64,000 bases of DNA from the NCBI RefSeq assembly GCF_000621665.1, contig NZ_KK211327.1:37699-101698 (forward strand), in the 5' to 3' direction. The position numbers and the translations under genes were made by a program. The notes beneath the pieces were generated by a model that saw only the letters and a list, made by a program, of their open reading frames with translations, ran no database searches and was not told the DNA's origin. Shown here piece after piece: positions 34,771 through 43,437 of this stretch. Numbering within the stretch: position 1 is the stretch's first letter; every line of letters starts with the position of its first letter. The stretch comes from Allorhizobium undicola ORS 992 = ATCC 700741 (GTDB lineage Bacteria > Pseudomonadota > Alphaproteobacteria > Rhizobiales > Rhizobiaceae).

Positions 34771-35973
34771 ATGCAGAAGACGCTGAGCGATGTGGTGATC
34801 ACCGGTATTGGCATCGTCACGTGCCACGGCACCGGCAAGGAGCCGCATCTTTCTCTCCTGACGGCTGATAAAAGCGGCGTGCCGCCGGTCGATGCCGAGC
34901 GGTTCAAGCCCTATCCCATTCATCCCATGCCGGAAATCGACTGGTCGCAGCAGATTGCCAAGCGCGGCGACCAGCGGCAGATGGAAAACTGGCAGAGACT
35001 GGGCGTTTATGCCGCCGGCCTGGCACTGGACGATGCCGGATTGAAGGACAAGGCGGAAGCCTGTGCCAGCATGGACATGATCGTTGCGGCAGGCGGTGGC
35101 GAGCGCGATGTCAATGTCGATACCATCATCGTTTCCGAAGGGTTGAAGAGCAATGACCGCGAACGGCTGGTCAATGCCAAGCTGACCACCGAACTGCGTC
35201 CCACGCTGTTTCTGGCCCAGCTTTCCAATCTCATGGCGGGCAATATTTCCATTGTTCACAAGGTTACAGGTTCCTCGCGCACCTTCATGGGCGAAGAGGC
35301 GGCTGGTATCTCGGCCATCGAAACGGCTTTTGCCCGCATTCGCGCCGGTCAATCGACCCATTCGCTGGTGGGTGGCGCCTTCGTGGCCGACCGCGATGAC
35401 ATTTTCCTGCTGGTGGAGGGCGCCCAGGCCCATGCGCAGAATGAGTGGCAGCCTTTGTGGCAGCGGGAAAATGGCGCTGGTGGCGGCGTAATTTTCGGTA
35501 CGATCGGCGCGTTTCTGGTGCTGGAATCCCGCGCCAATGCCGAGGCTCGCGGCGCGCATGTCTATGCGACGATCAATGCCATCGAAGGCGATCGCGGCGC
35601 CCGCGCGGAAGGTGCGTTGGAACACCGTCTGGAGCGTCTTTCCCGTGCCATGGGCGATGGTGCCGAAGACGTGCTGATTCTTTCCGGCGCCAGCGGTCTC
35701 AAGGATATAACCGCGCGTGAAAAGCAGGTGCTGCAAAAGGCGTTTCCCAAGGGGGCGCTTCGCGGCTACGGTGGCATGACCGGCCACGGGCTTGAGGCGC
35801 AATTTCCGCTGGGGCTGGCGCTTGCCGCGCTGGCGCTGGATGCAAAGGCTGTGGTGCCGGCCTTCGATGCCGGTGCAGAAAGCCCGATGAACAAGCCCGC
35901 CTCGCAGGCCATCGTCACCACCGTCGGCTATGGCCGGGCGGAAGGCATGGCGCGGCTTTCGGCTGAGGCGTGA
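34771..35973 (+). CDS. Beta-ketoacyl-ACP synthase homologue without catalytic Cys (FabF2XL-like)
   Basis: A 400-residue thiolase-fold ketosynthase homologue. The nucleophile region reads HKVTGSSRTFMGEEAAG where active enzymes have TACxSG, so the Cys is missing. The usual NAHGTST segment is replaced by LSGASGLKDITAREK, removing the first His. The second His is kept in YGGMTGHGLEAQ. The start at ATG 34771 has AAAGGA at the right distance; 34765 is in frame too. It sits next to an intact paralogue, like the KS-beta (chain-length factor) of type II polyketide systems. The role as partner subunit is my inference. Confidence 0.88.
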   Translation: MQKTLSDVVITGIGIVTCHGTGKEPHLSLLTADKSGVPPVDAERFKPYPIHPMPEIDWSQQIAKRGDQRQMENWQRLGVYAAGLALDDAGLKDKAEACASMDMIVAAGGGERDVNVDTIIVSEGLKSNDRERLVNAKLTTELRPTLFLAQLSNLMAGNISIVHKVTGSSRTFMGEEAAGISAIETAFARIRAGQSTHSLVGGAFVADRDDIFLLVEGAQAHAQNEWQPLWQRENGAGGGVIFGTIGAFLVLESRANAEARGAHVYATINAIEGDRGARAEGALEHRLERLSRAMGDGAEDVLILSGASGLKDITAREKQVLQKAFPKGALRGYGGMTGHGLEAQFPLGLALAALALDAKAVVPAFDAGAESPMNKPASQAIVTTVGYGRAEGMARLSAEA

Positions 35974-35986
35974 GGAGAGACTTATC

Positions 35987-37267
35987 ATGACACAATCACG
36001 TTTCAAGGATCATCTCGGGCGTCCCATCGTTGCCGTGACCGGCATGGGGGTCATCACCTCGCTGGGGCAGGGGCTCGAGGATAACTGGGCCAAGCTGACA
36101 GGCGGCATTTCCGGCATTCACGCCATCACCCGTTTTCCGACGGATGGCTTGAACACCCGCATCAGCGGCACGGTGGATTTCATCGAGGTTCCCGCCAACA
36201 ATGCCGTGGAGCGCTCCTATGCCATGGCGCGGGAAACCACCATCGAGGCGCTGGCGCAAGCAGGGCTGAACGGCGATTTTGCCGGGCCGCTGTTTTTGGC
36301 CGCCCCGCCGGTGGAGCCCGAATGGGAAGACCGCTTCCGTCTGGCCGAGCGTGTGGGGGATGGAGACTACGAACACGCCTATAAACGTCTGCTCGCCTCG
36401 GTGCGGGGCAAGGCCGATCCGGTTTTCAACGAGGCTGTGCAGTTCGGCTCGATTTCGGAGCGTCTGGCCGACCGCTTCGGCACGCGAGGGCTGCCGGTCA
36501 CGCTTTCCACGGCCTGCGCTTCGGGGGCAACGGCCATCCAGCTTGGCGTGGAGGCCATTCGCCAGGGCCGCACGGATCGTGCCCTGACGGTTGCGACCGA
36601 CGGTTCGGTGGGTGCTGAAGCGCTGATCCGCTTCGCCTTGCTGTCAGCGCTTTCCACGCAGAACGACCCGCCGGAAAAGGCCTCCAAGCCGTTCAGCAAG
36701 GACCGGGACGGCTTCGTGATTGCCGAAGGGGCGGCAACGCTCGTGCTCGAATCGCTGGAATCGGCCATTGCACGGGGCGCCAGGGTGCTGGGCATCATGA
36801 AGGGCTGCGGCGAAAAGGCCGATCACTTCCACCGCACCCGCTCGTCTCCGGATGGCGGACCGGCCATTGCCACCATTCGCGCCGCGCTGGAGGATGCCGG
36901 TCTTTCCGAACAGGAAATCGGCTATATCAACGCGCATGGCACCTCGACGCCGGAAAACGACAAGATGGAATATGGCGCGATGCTGTCGGTGTTCGGCGAG
37001 CGGTTGAAGGACCAGATTCCCGTTTCCTCCAACAAGTCGATGATCGGCCATACCCTGACGGCAGCGGGCGCGGTGGAGGCGGTTTTCTCCATTCAGACGA
37101 TGCTGACCGGCACATTGCCGCCCACCATCAATTACACCAATCCCGATCCGCTTATCGTGCTGGATGTGGTGCCGAACGTGAAGCGAGAGGCGCAGGTTTC
37201 CGCCGTGCTGTCCAGCAGCTTCGGCTTTGGCGGCCAGAACGCCAGCCTCGTGATGACGCTGGCCTGA
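35987..37267 (+). CDS. Beta-ketoacyl-ACP synthase II, long-chain cluster (FabF1XL-like)
   Basis: A 426-residue condensing enzyme with a full triad: Cys in STACASGAT, His in INAHGTSTPEND and His in NKSMIGHTL. It should extend acyl-AcpXL chains with malonyl units. The start ATG 35987 follows GAGGAGA that overlaps the stop of the previous gene. Tight spacing and shared ancestry with the Cys-less neighbour suggest a heterodimer. The SSSFGFGGQNASLV C-terminus is standard for KAS II. Confidence 0.93.
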   Translation: MTQSRFKDHLGRPIVAVTGMGVITSLGQGLEDNWAKLTGGISGIHAITRFPTDGLNTRISGTVDFIEVPANNAVERSYAMARETTIEALAQAGLNGDFAGPLFLAAPPVEPEWEDRFRLAERVGDGDYEHAYKRLLASVRGKADPVFNEAVQFGSISERLADRFGTRGLPVTLSTACASGATAIQLGVEAIRQGRTDRALTVATDGSVGAEALIRFALLSALSTQNDPPEKASKPFSKDRDGFVIAEGAATLVLESLESAIARGARVLGIMKGCGEKADHFHRTRSSPDGGPAIATIRAALEDAGLSEQEIGYINAHGTSTPENDKMEYGAMLSVFGERLKDQIPVSSNKSMIGHTLTAAGAVEAVFSIQTMLTGTLPPTINYTNPDPLIVLDVVPNVKREAQVSAVLSSSFGFGGQNASLVMTLA

Positions 37268-37294
37268 GTGGAAGAACAAGAAGGATAAGACCCG

Positions 37295-38323
37295 ATGCGC
37301 GCATTGCAGCTTCTGGAAGACCGCAAGCTTGAAATCACCAATATCCCCGAACCGGATGCTCCCGGTCCCGGTGAGGTCACGCTGCGCGTGAAGGCGGTGG
37401 CGCTGAACCATATCGATGTCTGGGGCTGGCGCGGCATGGCCTTTGCCAAGCGCAAGCTGCCGCTGACCATTGGCGCGGAAGCCTCCGGCGTGGTCGAGGC
37501 AATCGGGCCGGGCGTGTCCAACGTTCTTCCCGGTCAACTGGTATCCATCTACGGGGCGCGCACTTGTGGCCTTTGCAAGCCCTGCCGCGAAGGGCGCGAC
37601 AATCTGTGCGAGCATGTCGGCGGCGTGCATGGTTTCCATCTCGATGGCTTCGCGCAGGAAAAAATGAACATTTCCGCCCGCCAGCTTGTTCCTGCCCCGC
37701 ATGGTGTTGACGAAATCGGTGCGGCGCTGGCGCCCGTCACCTTCGGCACGGTCGAGCATATGCTGTTCGACAATGCGCGGCTGGAGCCCGGTGAAACCAT
37801 TCTCGTCCATGCCGGCGGTTCCGGGATTGGCACGGCCGCCATTCAGCTTGCGAAAAAAACCGGCTGCACGGTCATCACCACGGTAGGCTCGGACGACAAG
37901 ATCGAGCCCGCCAAGGCTCTCGGCGCAGACCACGTCATCAATTATCGTACCGACCGCTTCGAAGGCGTTGTGCGCAAGATCACCCGCAAGAAGGGTGTGG
38001 ATGTCGTGTTCGAGCATGTCGGCAAGGATACCTGGGCGGGTTCCATGTTCTCGCTCAAGCGTGGCGGACGCCTCGTGACCTGCGGCTCAACCTCCGGCGT
38101 TTCGACGGAAATCAACCTGATGATGCTGTTCCAGCAGCAGTTGAAACTGCTTGGCTCCTTCGGCTGCCGCATGGAAAACATGGCCAATGCCATGCAGAAA
38201 ATGGCGCGCGGTGTCGTGCATCCGGTGATCGATACGCTGGTGACGCTGGACGACATCGAGCGGGCGCTGCACCGGATGGAGGGCCGTCAGGTCTTTGGTA
38301 AAATCGTGTTGAAGATGGATTGA
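37295..38323 (+). CDS. Zinc-type alcohol dehydrogenase/quinone oxidoreductase (MDR) of the lipid A cluster
   Basis: A 342-residue medium-chain dehydrogenase. The N-terminal GroES-like domain has GAEASGVVEAIG and a structural zinc lobe (CGLCKPCREGRDNLC). The Rossmann fold has VHAGGSGIGTAAIQLAKKTG (about residues 167-186). It is conserved in acpXL-lpxXL clusters and is proposed to act as the enoyl reductase or in another redox step of long-chain acyl synthesis; that is not proven by sequence. Its stop is four bases before the lpxXL start. Confidence 0.9.
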   Translation: MRALQLLEDRKLEITNIPEPDAPGPGEVTLRVKAVALNHIDVWGWRGMAFAKRKLPLTIGAEASGVVEAIGPGVSNVLPGQLVSIYGARTCGLCKPCREGRDNLCEHVGGVHGFHLDGFAQEKMNISARQLVPAPHGVDEIGAALAPVTFGTVEHMLFDNARLEPGETILVHAGGSGIGTAAIQLAKKTGCTVITTVGSDDKIEPAKALGADHVINYRTDRFEGVVRKITRKKGVDVVFEHVGKDTWAGSMFSLKRGGRLVTCGSTSGVSTEINLMMLFQQQLKLLGSFGCRMENMANAMQKMARGVVHPVIDTLVTLDDIERALHRMEGRQVFGKIVLKMD

Positions 38324-38327
38324 GCCG

Positions 38328-39263
38328 GTGCTTCGCCGGGTGATAACCAAGCTTGTGCTGGCCATGCGGAATTTTCCGCAATGGCTGGTCGCGCAATTGC
38401 TGTTTGTGATTCTCAAGCTGTTGAAACTGCTGCCTGCCGATGCCGCCATTGAATTTGCGGATCGGCTGGTGCGCTTTGTCGGGCCGCGGCTCAAGCGCCA
38501 CCGGCTGATGCTCACCAACCTTCGCAATGCTTTTCCTGAAAAAAGCGAAGCGGAAATCGCCGGGATCGCGTTGAAGGCCTGGGGGCATATGGGCCGCCAG
38601 ATGGCGGAATATGTTTTTCTGGACGAACTCTTCGATTTCGATCCGAACCAACCCGGTAGCGGCCGGGTGGAAGTGTCGGGCATTCCGATCTTCATGGATC
38701 TTCTGGAAAACAGACGGCCTTTCATTGTTTTTACCGGTCATACCGGCAATTTCGAAATGCTGCCGGTGGCAGGGGCTGCCTTTGGCCTGTACGTCACGGT
38801 TCTGTTTCGTCCGCCGAACAATCCCTACATCGCCGATATGGTCTTCAATTTCCGGCGCGCGCGCATGGGTAAGCTGGTGCCTTCCCATGCCGGATCCTCC
38901 TTTCATCTGGCGCGTCAACTGGAGGCGGAGCAGGGTGTTGGCGTCCTCGTGGACCAGAAATTCAAGAAGGGGCAGGCCACGACGTTTTTCGGGCGGGATG
39001 TGCGCACCAACCCGCTTCTGGCCAAGCTTGTGCGGCAGTTCGAATGCGATGTTTATCCGGCGCGCTGCATTCGCCTGCCCGGCAATCGCTACAGGCTGGA
39101 AATAGAGCCTAAAATAAGCCTGCCGGTGGATGGCAAGGGCCGCGTGGATGTGAACGCCACCGCCCAGATGCTGAACGACAAGGTGGAAAGCTGGGTGCGG
39201 GAATATCCCGAACAATGGCTTTGGTACCACGACCGTTGGGGCATCAAGAACATGCTGGATTGA
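38328..39263 (+). CDS. lpxXL: Lipid A long-chain acyltransferase LpxXL
   Basis: A 311-residue inner-membrane LpxL-family acyltransferase that moves the very-long-chain acyl group from AcpXL to lipid A. One N-terminal membrane helix (about residues 15-38) precedes the catalytic HX4E motif (His138 and Glu143 in GHTGNFE). WLWYHDRWG near the C-terminus is typical of the family. It starts with GTG. As last gene of the acpXL cluster it is the LpxXL type and not the general LpxL. Confidence 0.94.
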   Translation: MLRRVITKLVLAMRNFPQWLVAQLLFVILKLLKLLPADAAIEFADRLVRFVGPRLKRHRLMLTNLRNAFPEKSEAEIAGIALKAWGHMGRQMAEYVFLDELFDFDPNQPGSGRVEVSGIPIFMDLLENRRPFIVFTGHTGNFEMLPVAGAAFGLYVTVLFRPPNNPYIADMVFNFRRARMGKLVPSHAGSSFHLARQLEAEQGVGVLVDQKFKKGQATTFFGRDVRTNPLLAKLVRQFECDVYPARCIRLPGNRYRLEIEPKISLPVDGKGRVDVNATAQMLNDKVESWVREYPEQWLWYHDRWGIKNMLD

Positions 39264-39346
39264 GTGATTTCAAAAAAAAAACCATCCCTGCTTGAGGCCG
39301 ATAAGAGCAGGCACGCTTCACGAGAAAAGCGGCCCCAACCTCTCCC

Positions 39347-39415
39347 GCTCTAACTATTTGTTTTTACGCATTTTCAAACGGAAAACCGGCTTCCACTTTT
39401 CCTGAAGATGCTCTA
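39347..39415. repeat. AGAGCATTTTCAGG-type repeat (inverted copy)
   Basis: The reverse complement reads TAGAGCATCTTCAGGAAAAG, continues through CCGGTTTTCCG and AAATGCGTAAAAACAAATAG, and ends TTAGAGC. It matches 10853-10910 closely. Read on the minus strand, its first three bases are the TAG stop of the following gene. Confidence 0.85.
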
Positions 39416-40345
39416 GGCTGCGTTGGAGGTTTGCTCCGGCGCTTGCTCTTCAATTCCGAGCTGATTGCAGACCTCGATGAAGGCGTTGTTGACGGCTTCG
39501 AATTTGGCGGCCTGCCAGTGGAAATAGTCTGCGACGAAATCGCGGGAGAGCCAGAGATTTCCGCGTCTGCGGGCCTGTTCCCAGCCTAGAAGGCCTTCGG
39601 ATTCGGCCTTTTTGAACATGCGCTTCAGATTGGTGGAGGAGACGAGATAGCTGTCTCCCAGGCGCGTGAGGCTTACCGGCCCCAGCAGGTAGCGCGCATC
39701 CGCATTGGCATGATCCGGCATCCGGCTGATGAGGTCGTGCAGGATAAGGCCGCCCATGTCCGAGCCGAGAAAATGATTTATGGTCTCGCGCGGGACGCGC
39801 CATTCCTCGTCCGCCAGCAATGCGCGGGCAATGATCGGCTGGCTTTCGAAAAAGATCCGGTCGTCCGCCTTGGCAAGGGCCAGTCTGTTTCCGCCATCGA
39901 GAAGGTCCAGACACTCCAGATGGCCGTGAAACCAGGTGCGCATCGCCTTGAGGCTGGTATCGGTCAATATGAGAACCCGCACGCGGCGGTCGGTGACACC
40001 TTCGGCATCCTGTAGGAATTTATAGGCCAAAAGCTCTGACAGAAAGGCCGCCGCAGTATTGCGGCTCGCGGCGCCCACCTGCATGACGATTTCAATAAAG
40101 CGCGTTGCGGTCAGGCCAGATAGAGGATCGCCACTATCGCGCTGGAGAGCAAGAGCGAAGAGCGCGTGGGTCATCAGACCTTTGCGATGGGAGGCCTTGA
40201 GACGCGATAGACGCGGCGTAACCCCATGAACACTGGAGAGATAGGGCCAGATACGCCTTTCTACCTCAGGAAAAAGAGCGTGAGCCGCGATCATGTCGCG
40301 AGAAAGCCTTTCGGCTCTGTAAAGCTGTAATGCCGATTCGATCAT
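39413..40345 (-). CDS. Unrecognised protein, possible winged-helix regulator
   Basis: About 310 residues from the ATG at 40345; a longer frame to 40519 gives 368. I do not recognise the family. The protein is soluble and mostly helical. ASHRKGLMTHALFALALQ and RNTAAAFLSELLAYKFLQ near residues 70-130 look like helix-turn-helix segments. A second such region is VSSTNLKRMFKKAESEGLLGWEQARRRGNLWLS near residue 250-280, which resembles a winged helix. Its TAG stop is part of a dispersed repeat. It lies divergent from nadE. Confidence 0.65.
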   Translation of the reverse strand: MIESALQLYRAERLSRDMIAAHALFPEVERRIWPYLSSVHGVTPRLSRLKASHRKGLMTHALFALALQRDSGDPLSGLTATRFIEIVMQVGAASRNTAAAFLSELLAYKFLQDAEGVTDRRVRVLILTDTSLKAMRTWFHGHLECLDLLDGGNRLALAKADDRIFFESQPIIARALLADEEWRVPRETINHFLGSDMGGLILHDLISRMPDHANADARYLLGPVSLTRLGDSYLVSSTNLKRMFKKAESEGLLGWEQARRRGNLWLSRDFVADYFHWQAAKFEAVNNAFIEVCNQLGIEEQAPEQTSNAA

Positions 40346-40644
40346 TATTGCGAGCACCCCAAGGAAATCGTGGAGGAGGGATTTCAGAGGTTGTATAAAA
40401 TCTTGCGCTTTCCCCTGCCGATTAGAATTTATTACAATAGATTTTGAGGGAAATCTAATGGTATCTCCAAGCCTCAGCCGCCTTTGGGGCGCAATCGACA
40501 ACTTTACTTGGGTCATCAATATTTAAGGTAAATGCAATATTTATCCTTTCCCTCAGACCGCTTTGCATGACGGGTGGTTCGTGGCGGCGGGGGAGTGCAT
40601 AAATGCCCGTTGCGGTTCAGGCCGCTTGAGGATAAACCGGCAGC

Positions 40645-42324
40645 ATGATCGAGAACGCTTCCAGACGTGACCGGCTGCGTATCGCCGTGGCCCAGCTGAA
40701 CCCCACCGTCGGCGATGTTGCCGGTAATCTTGCCAGCGCCCGCGCCGCCCGCGCCAGGGCCGCCGCGCAGGGGGCCGAGCTTCTATTGCTGACGGAACTG
40801 TTTCTCTCCGGCTATCCGCCGGAGGATCTGGTGCTGAAGCCGGCCTTTCTTCAGCACTGCCTGCGAGCCGTGGAGGAGCTGGCCGCCGAGACCGCCGATG
40901 GTGGTCCCGGTGTGATCATCGGTTTTCCGCGACAGGGAGAGAAGGGGCGCCATAACAGCGTGGCCATTCTCGATGGCGGCAGGATCCTTGCCCTCCGCGA
41001 CAAGATCGACCTGCCGAATTATGGCGAGTTCGACGAAAAGCGTGTTTTTGTCGAAGGTGAGATGCCAGGGCCGGTGAATTTCAGAGGCGTCAGAATCGGC
41101 GTGCCGATCTGCGAGGAAATCTGGAATGATCTCGGTGTATGCGAGACGCTGGCCGAAAGCGGCGCGGAAATCCTGCTGGTGCCGAATGGCTCCCCCTATT
41201 ATCGCGGCAAGCTCGAAGTGCGCCATCAGGTCGTTCTGCGGCAGGTGATCGAAAGCGGCCTGCCGCTTCTCTTCGCCAACCAGCTTGGCGGGCAGGATGA
41301 GCTGGTTTTCGACGGCGCAAGCTTCGCCATCAATGCCGACAAGAGCCTCGCGCTCCAGATGCCGCAGTTCGAGCAGTCTCTGACGATGACAGACTGGGTG
41401 CGCCTTGCGGATGGCTGGCGCTGCGAGCCCGGCGAAATTTCGACCATTCCCGAAGGCGAAGAGGCGGATTACCGCGCCTGTATGCTGGGCTTCCGGGATT
41501 ATGTGAACAAGAATGGCTTCAAAAGCGTGGTTCTCGGGCTATCGGGCGGCATCGATTCGGCGCTTTGCGCGGCCATGGCGGTGGATGCGCTTGGGGCTGA
41601 TCGAGTTCGCACCATCATGCTTCCCTATCGCTATACTTCGGAAGAATCCTTTGCCGATGCCGCCGCTTGCGCCAAGGCTTTGGGCTGCCATTACGACATC
41701 GTGCCGATTGCCGAGCCGGTGGAAGGGTTTCTCGCCTCCCTTGGCGAGATGTTCGAGGGAACGGAAAGCGGGATTACCGAAGAAAATCTGCAAAGCCGTA
41801 CCCGCGGCACGATCCTCATGGCGGTTTCCAATAAATTCGGCTCCATGGTGGTGACGACCGGCAATAAATCGGAAATGTCGGTGGGCTATGCCACGCTTTA
41901 TGGCGATATGAACGGCGGCTTCAATCCCATCAAGGATCTCTACAAGATGCAGGTCTATGCCCTTTCGGCATGGCGCAACGCCCATGTCCCCGAAGGGGCC
42001 ATGGGGCCTGCGGGCGAGGTTATTCCGGCCAATATCATCACCAAGGCGCCGTCGGCGGAACTGCGTCCGAATCAAACGGATCAGGACTCGCTGCCACCTT
42101 ATCCCGTGCTGGACGATATTCTCGAATGCCTCGTCGAGAAGGAAATGTCGGTGGGCGACATTCTTGGTCGGGGGCATGATCTGGCAACGGTGCATCGGGT
42201 CGAGCATCTTCTTTACCTTGCGGAATACAAGCGCAGGCAGTCCGCTCCCGGCGTAAAGATTACCCGCAAGAATTTCGGCCGGGACAGACGCTATCCGATC
42301 ACCAACCGCTTCCGGGATCGCTGA
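40645..42324 (+). CDS. nadE: Glutamine-dependent NAD+ synthetase NadE
   Basis: Makes NAD+ from deamido-NAD+, ATP and glutamine. The 559 residues hold an N-terminal nitrilase-type glutaminase domain (Glu in LLLTELFLSGYPPEDL, Lys in LRDKIDLPNYGEFDEKR, Cys in GVPICEEIWND). The C-terminal synthetase domain has the P-loop-like LGLSGGIDSALCA and TTGNKSEMSVGYATLYGD. The size is that of two-domain bacterial NadE. The ATG at 40645 has only a modest ribosome site (GAGGA about 14 bases upstream). Confidence 0.95.
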   Translation: MIENASRRDRLRIAVAQLNPTVGDVAGNLASARAARARAAAQGAELLLLTELFLSGYPPEDLVLKPAFLQHCLRAVEELAAETADGGPGVIIGFPRQGEKGRHNSVAILDGGRILALRDKIDLPNYGEFDEKRVFVEGEMPGPVNFRGVRIGVPICEEIWNDLGVCETLAESGAEILLVPNGSPYYRGKLEVRHQVVLRQVIESGLPLLFANQLGGQDELVFDGASFAINADKSLALQMPQFEQSLTMTDWVRLADGWRCEPGEISTIPEGEEADYRACMLGFRDYVNKNGFKSVVLGLSGGIDSALCAAMAVDALGADRVRTIMLPYRYTSEESFADAAACAKALGCHYDIVPIAEPVEGFLASLGEMFEGTESGITEENLQSRTRGTILMAVSNKFGSMVVTTGNKSEMSVGYATLYGDMNGGFNPIKDLYKMQVYALSAWRNAHVPEGAMGPAGEVIPANIITKAPSAELRPNQTDQDSLPPYPVLDDILECLVEKEMSVGDILGRGHDLATVHRVEHLLYLAEYKRRQSAPGVKITRKNFGRDRRYPITNRFRDR

Positions 42325-42393
42325 GCTTAAGCTCTGTCAGAAAAGCTGGTTTTCTCTCTTTGCCCGAATGCCTGCCTTCGAAAGGAGAGACCT

Positions 42394-43266
42394 GTGAAAG
42401 ACAATGAAGCGGCATCTCCGGTGGCTTCGGCTTTGAGAAGCTCGGTCGAGATATACGATCTTGCCACGCGCCGCAGCAGTGTGGTCTGGCAGACGGAAAA
42501 GCTTGTAGAGGCGCCCAACTGGTCACGGGATGGCCGGGAGCTTGTCATCAACGCCGATGGGCTGATCTACCGGCTGCCGCTGGTGGAAAATCCAGCGCCG
42601 GAAAAAATCGACACGGGCTTTGCCACGCGCTGCAACAATGACCACGGGCTTTCGCCGGATGGGCAATGGCTGGCAATTTCCGACAGGGTCGAGCATGGCA
42701 AATCCTGCATTTATATCCTGCCTGCCAGCGGCGGTGTGCCGAGGCAGGTCACGCCCGATCTTCCTTCCTATTGGCATGGCTGGTCGCCGGATGGCGCGCG
42801 TGTTTGCTATTGCGGCATCCGCGATCAGGTTTTCGACATTTACACCATCGCAACCAATGGCACCGATGAGCGCCGCCTCACCCATGGTGAAGGCCGCAAC
42901 GACGGCCCTGACTGGTCGGCCGACGGTCAGTGGATCTATTTCAATTCCAGCCGTAGCGGCACTATGCAGATCTGGCGGATGCATCCCGATGGCACCGGTG
43001 TCGAGCGGTTGACGCAGGACGGGCACGGGGACTGGTTTGCCCATCCCTGCCCGAACAATCGCAAGGTGGTGTTCATTACCTATGCGGCGGACGTTTTCGA
43101 TCACCCACGCGATCTTCCCGTGCGGATGCGCATGATGGACATGGATGGCGGACATGTCGAAACGCTTTTCGAGCTATTCGGCGGGCAGGGCTCGATCAAC
43201 GTTCCAAGTTGGTCGCCGGATGGTGCTGCATTTGCCTATGTGCGCTATTTTCCCGCTGGCAATTAG
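42394..43266 (+). CDS. TolB-like beta-propeller protein
   Basis: A 290-residue protein of WD40-like PD40 repeats: NWSRDGRELVINADG, GLSPDGQWLAISD, GWSPDGARVCYCG, DWSADGQWIYFNS and SWSPDGAAFAYVR. Five or six blades are seen. There is no signal peptide from the GTG start at 42394, so it is probably cytoplasmic, unlike TolB. It follows nadE after 69 bases. The ligand or partner is unknown. The TAG stop is the first base triplet of a palindromic repeat. Confidence 0.82.
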   Translation: MKDNEAASPVASALRSSVEIYDLATRRSSVVWQTEKLVEAPNWSRDGRELVINADGLIYRLPLVENPAPEKIDTGFATRCNNDHGLSPDGQWLAISDRVEHGKSCIYILPASGGVPRQVTPDLPSYWHGWSPDGARVCYCGIRDQVFDIYTIATNGTDERRLTHGEGRNDGPDWSADGQWIYFNSSRSGTMQIWRMHPDGTGVERLTQDGHGDWFAHPCPNNRKVVFITYAADVFDHPRDLPVRMRMMDMDGGHVETLFELFGGQGSINVPSWSPDGAAFAYVRYFPAGN

Positions 43267-43437
43267 AGCATTTCCAGCAAAAGTGTAGTCGGTTTTGCGT
43301 CCGGAAATGCGCCGAAACAAGAAGTTAGAGCATTGTAGGTGAACCCGTGTTCACCGGAAGTGCTCTAGAGCATTGCCCCGAGCAAAGTGTAGCCACGGTT
43401 TTCGTCCGGTCAACACCGGTTCAGTTGCATTGCTCTA
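43264..43437. repeat. Cluster of TAGAGC-bounded palindromes
   Basis: Three linked units. They are 43264-43326 (TAGAGCATTTCCAGC...AAATGCG, similar to 10853), 43326-43367 (GGTGAACCCGTGTTCACC stem) and 43367-43437 (CCGGT/ACCGG stem closing with GCTCTA). The left end supplies the stop of the TolB-like gene on the plus strand. The right end supplies the stop of the EAL gene on the minus strand, so one repeat block ends two convergent genes. Confidence 0.85.
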
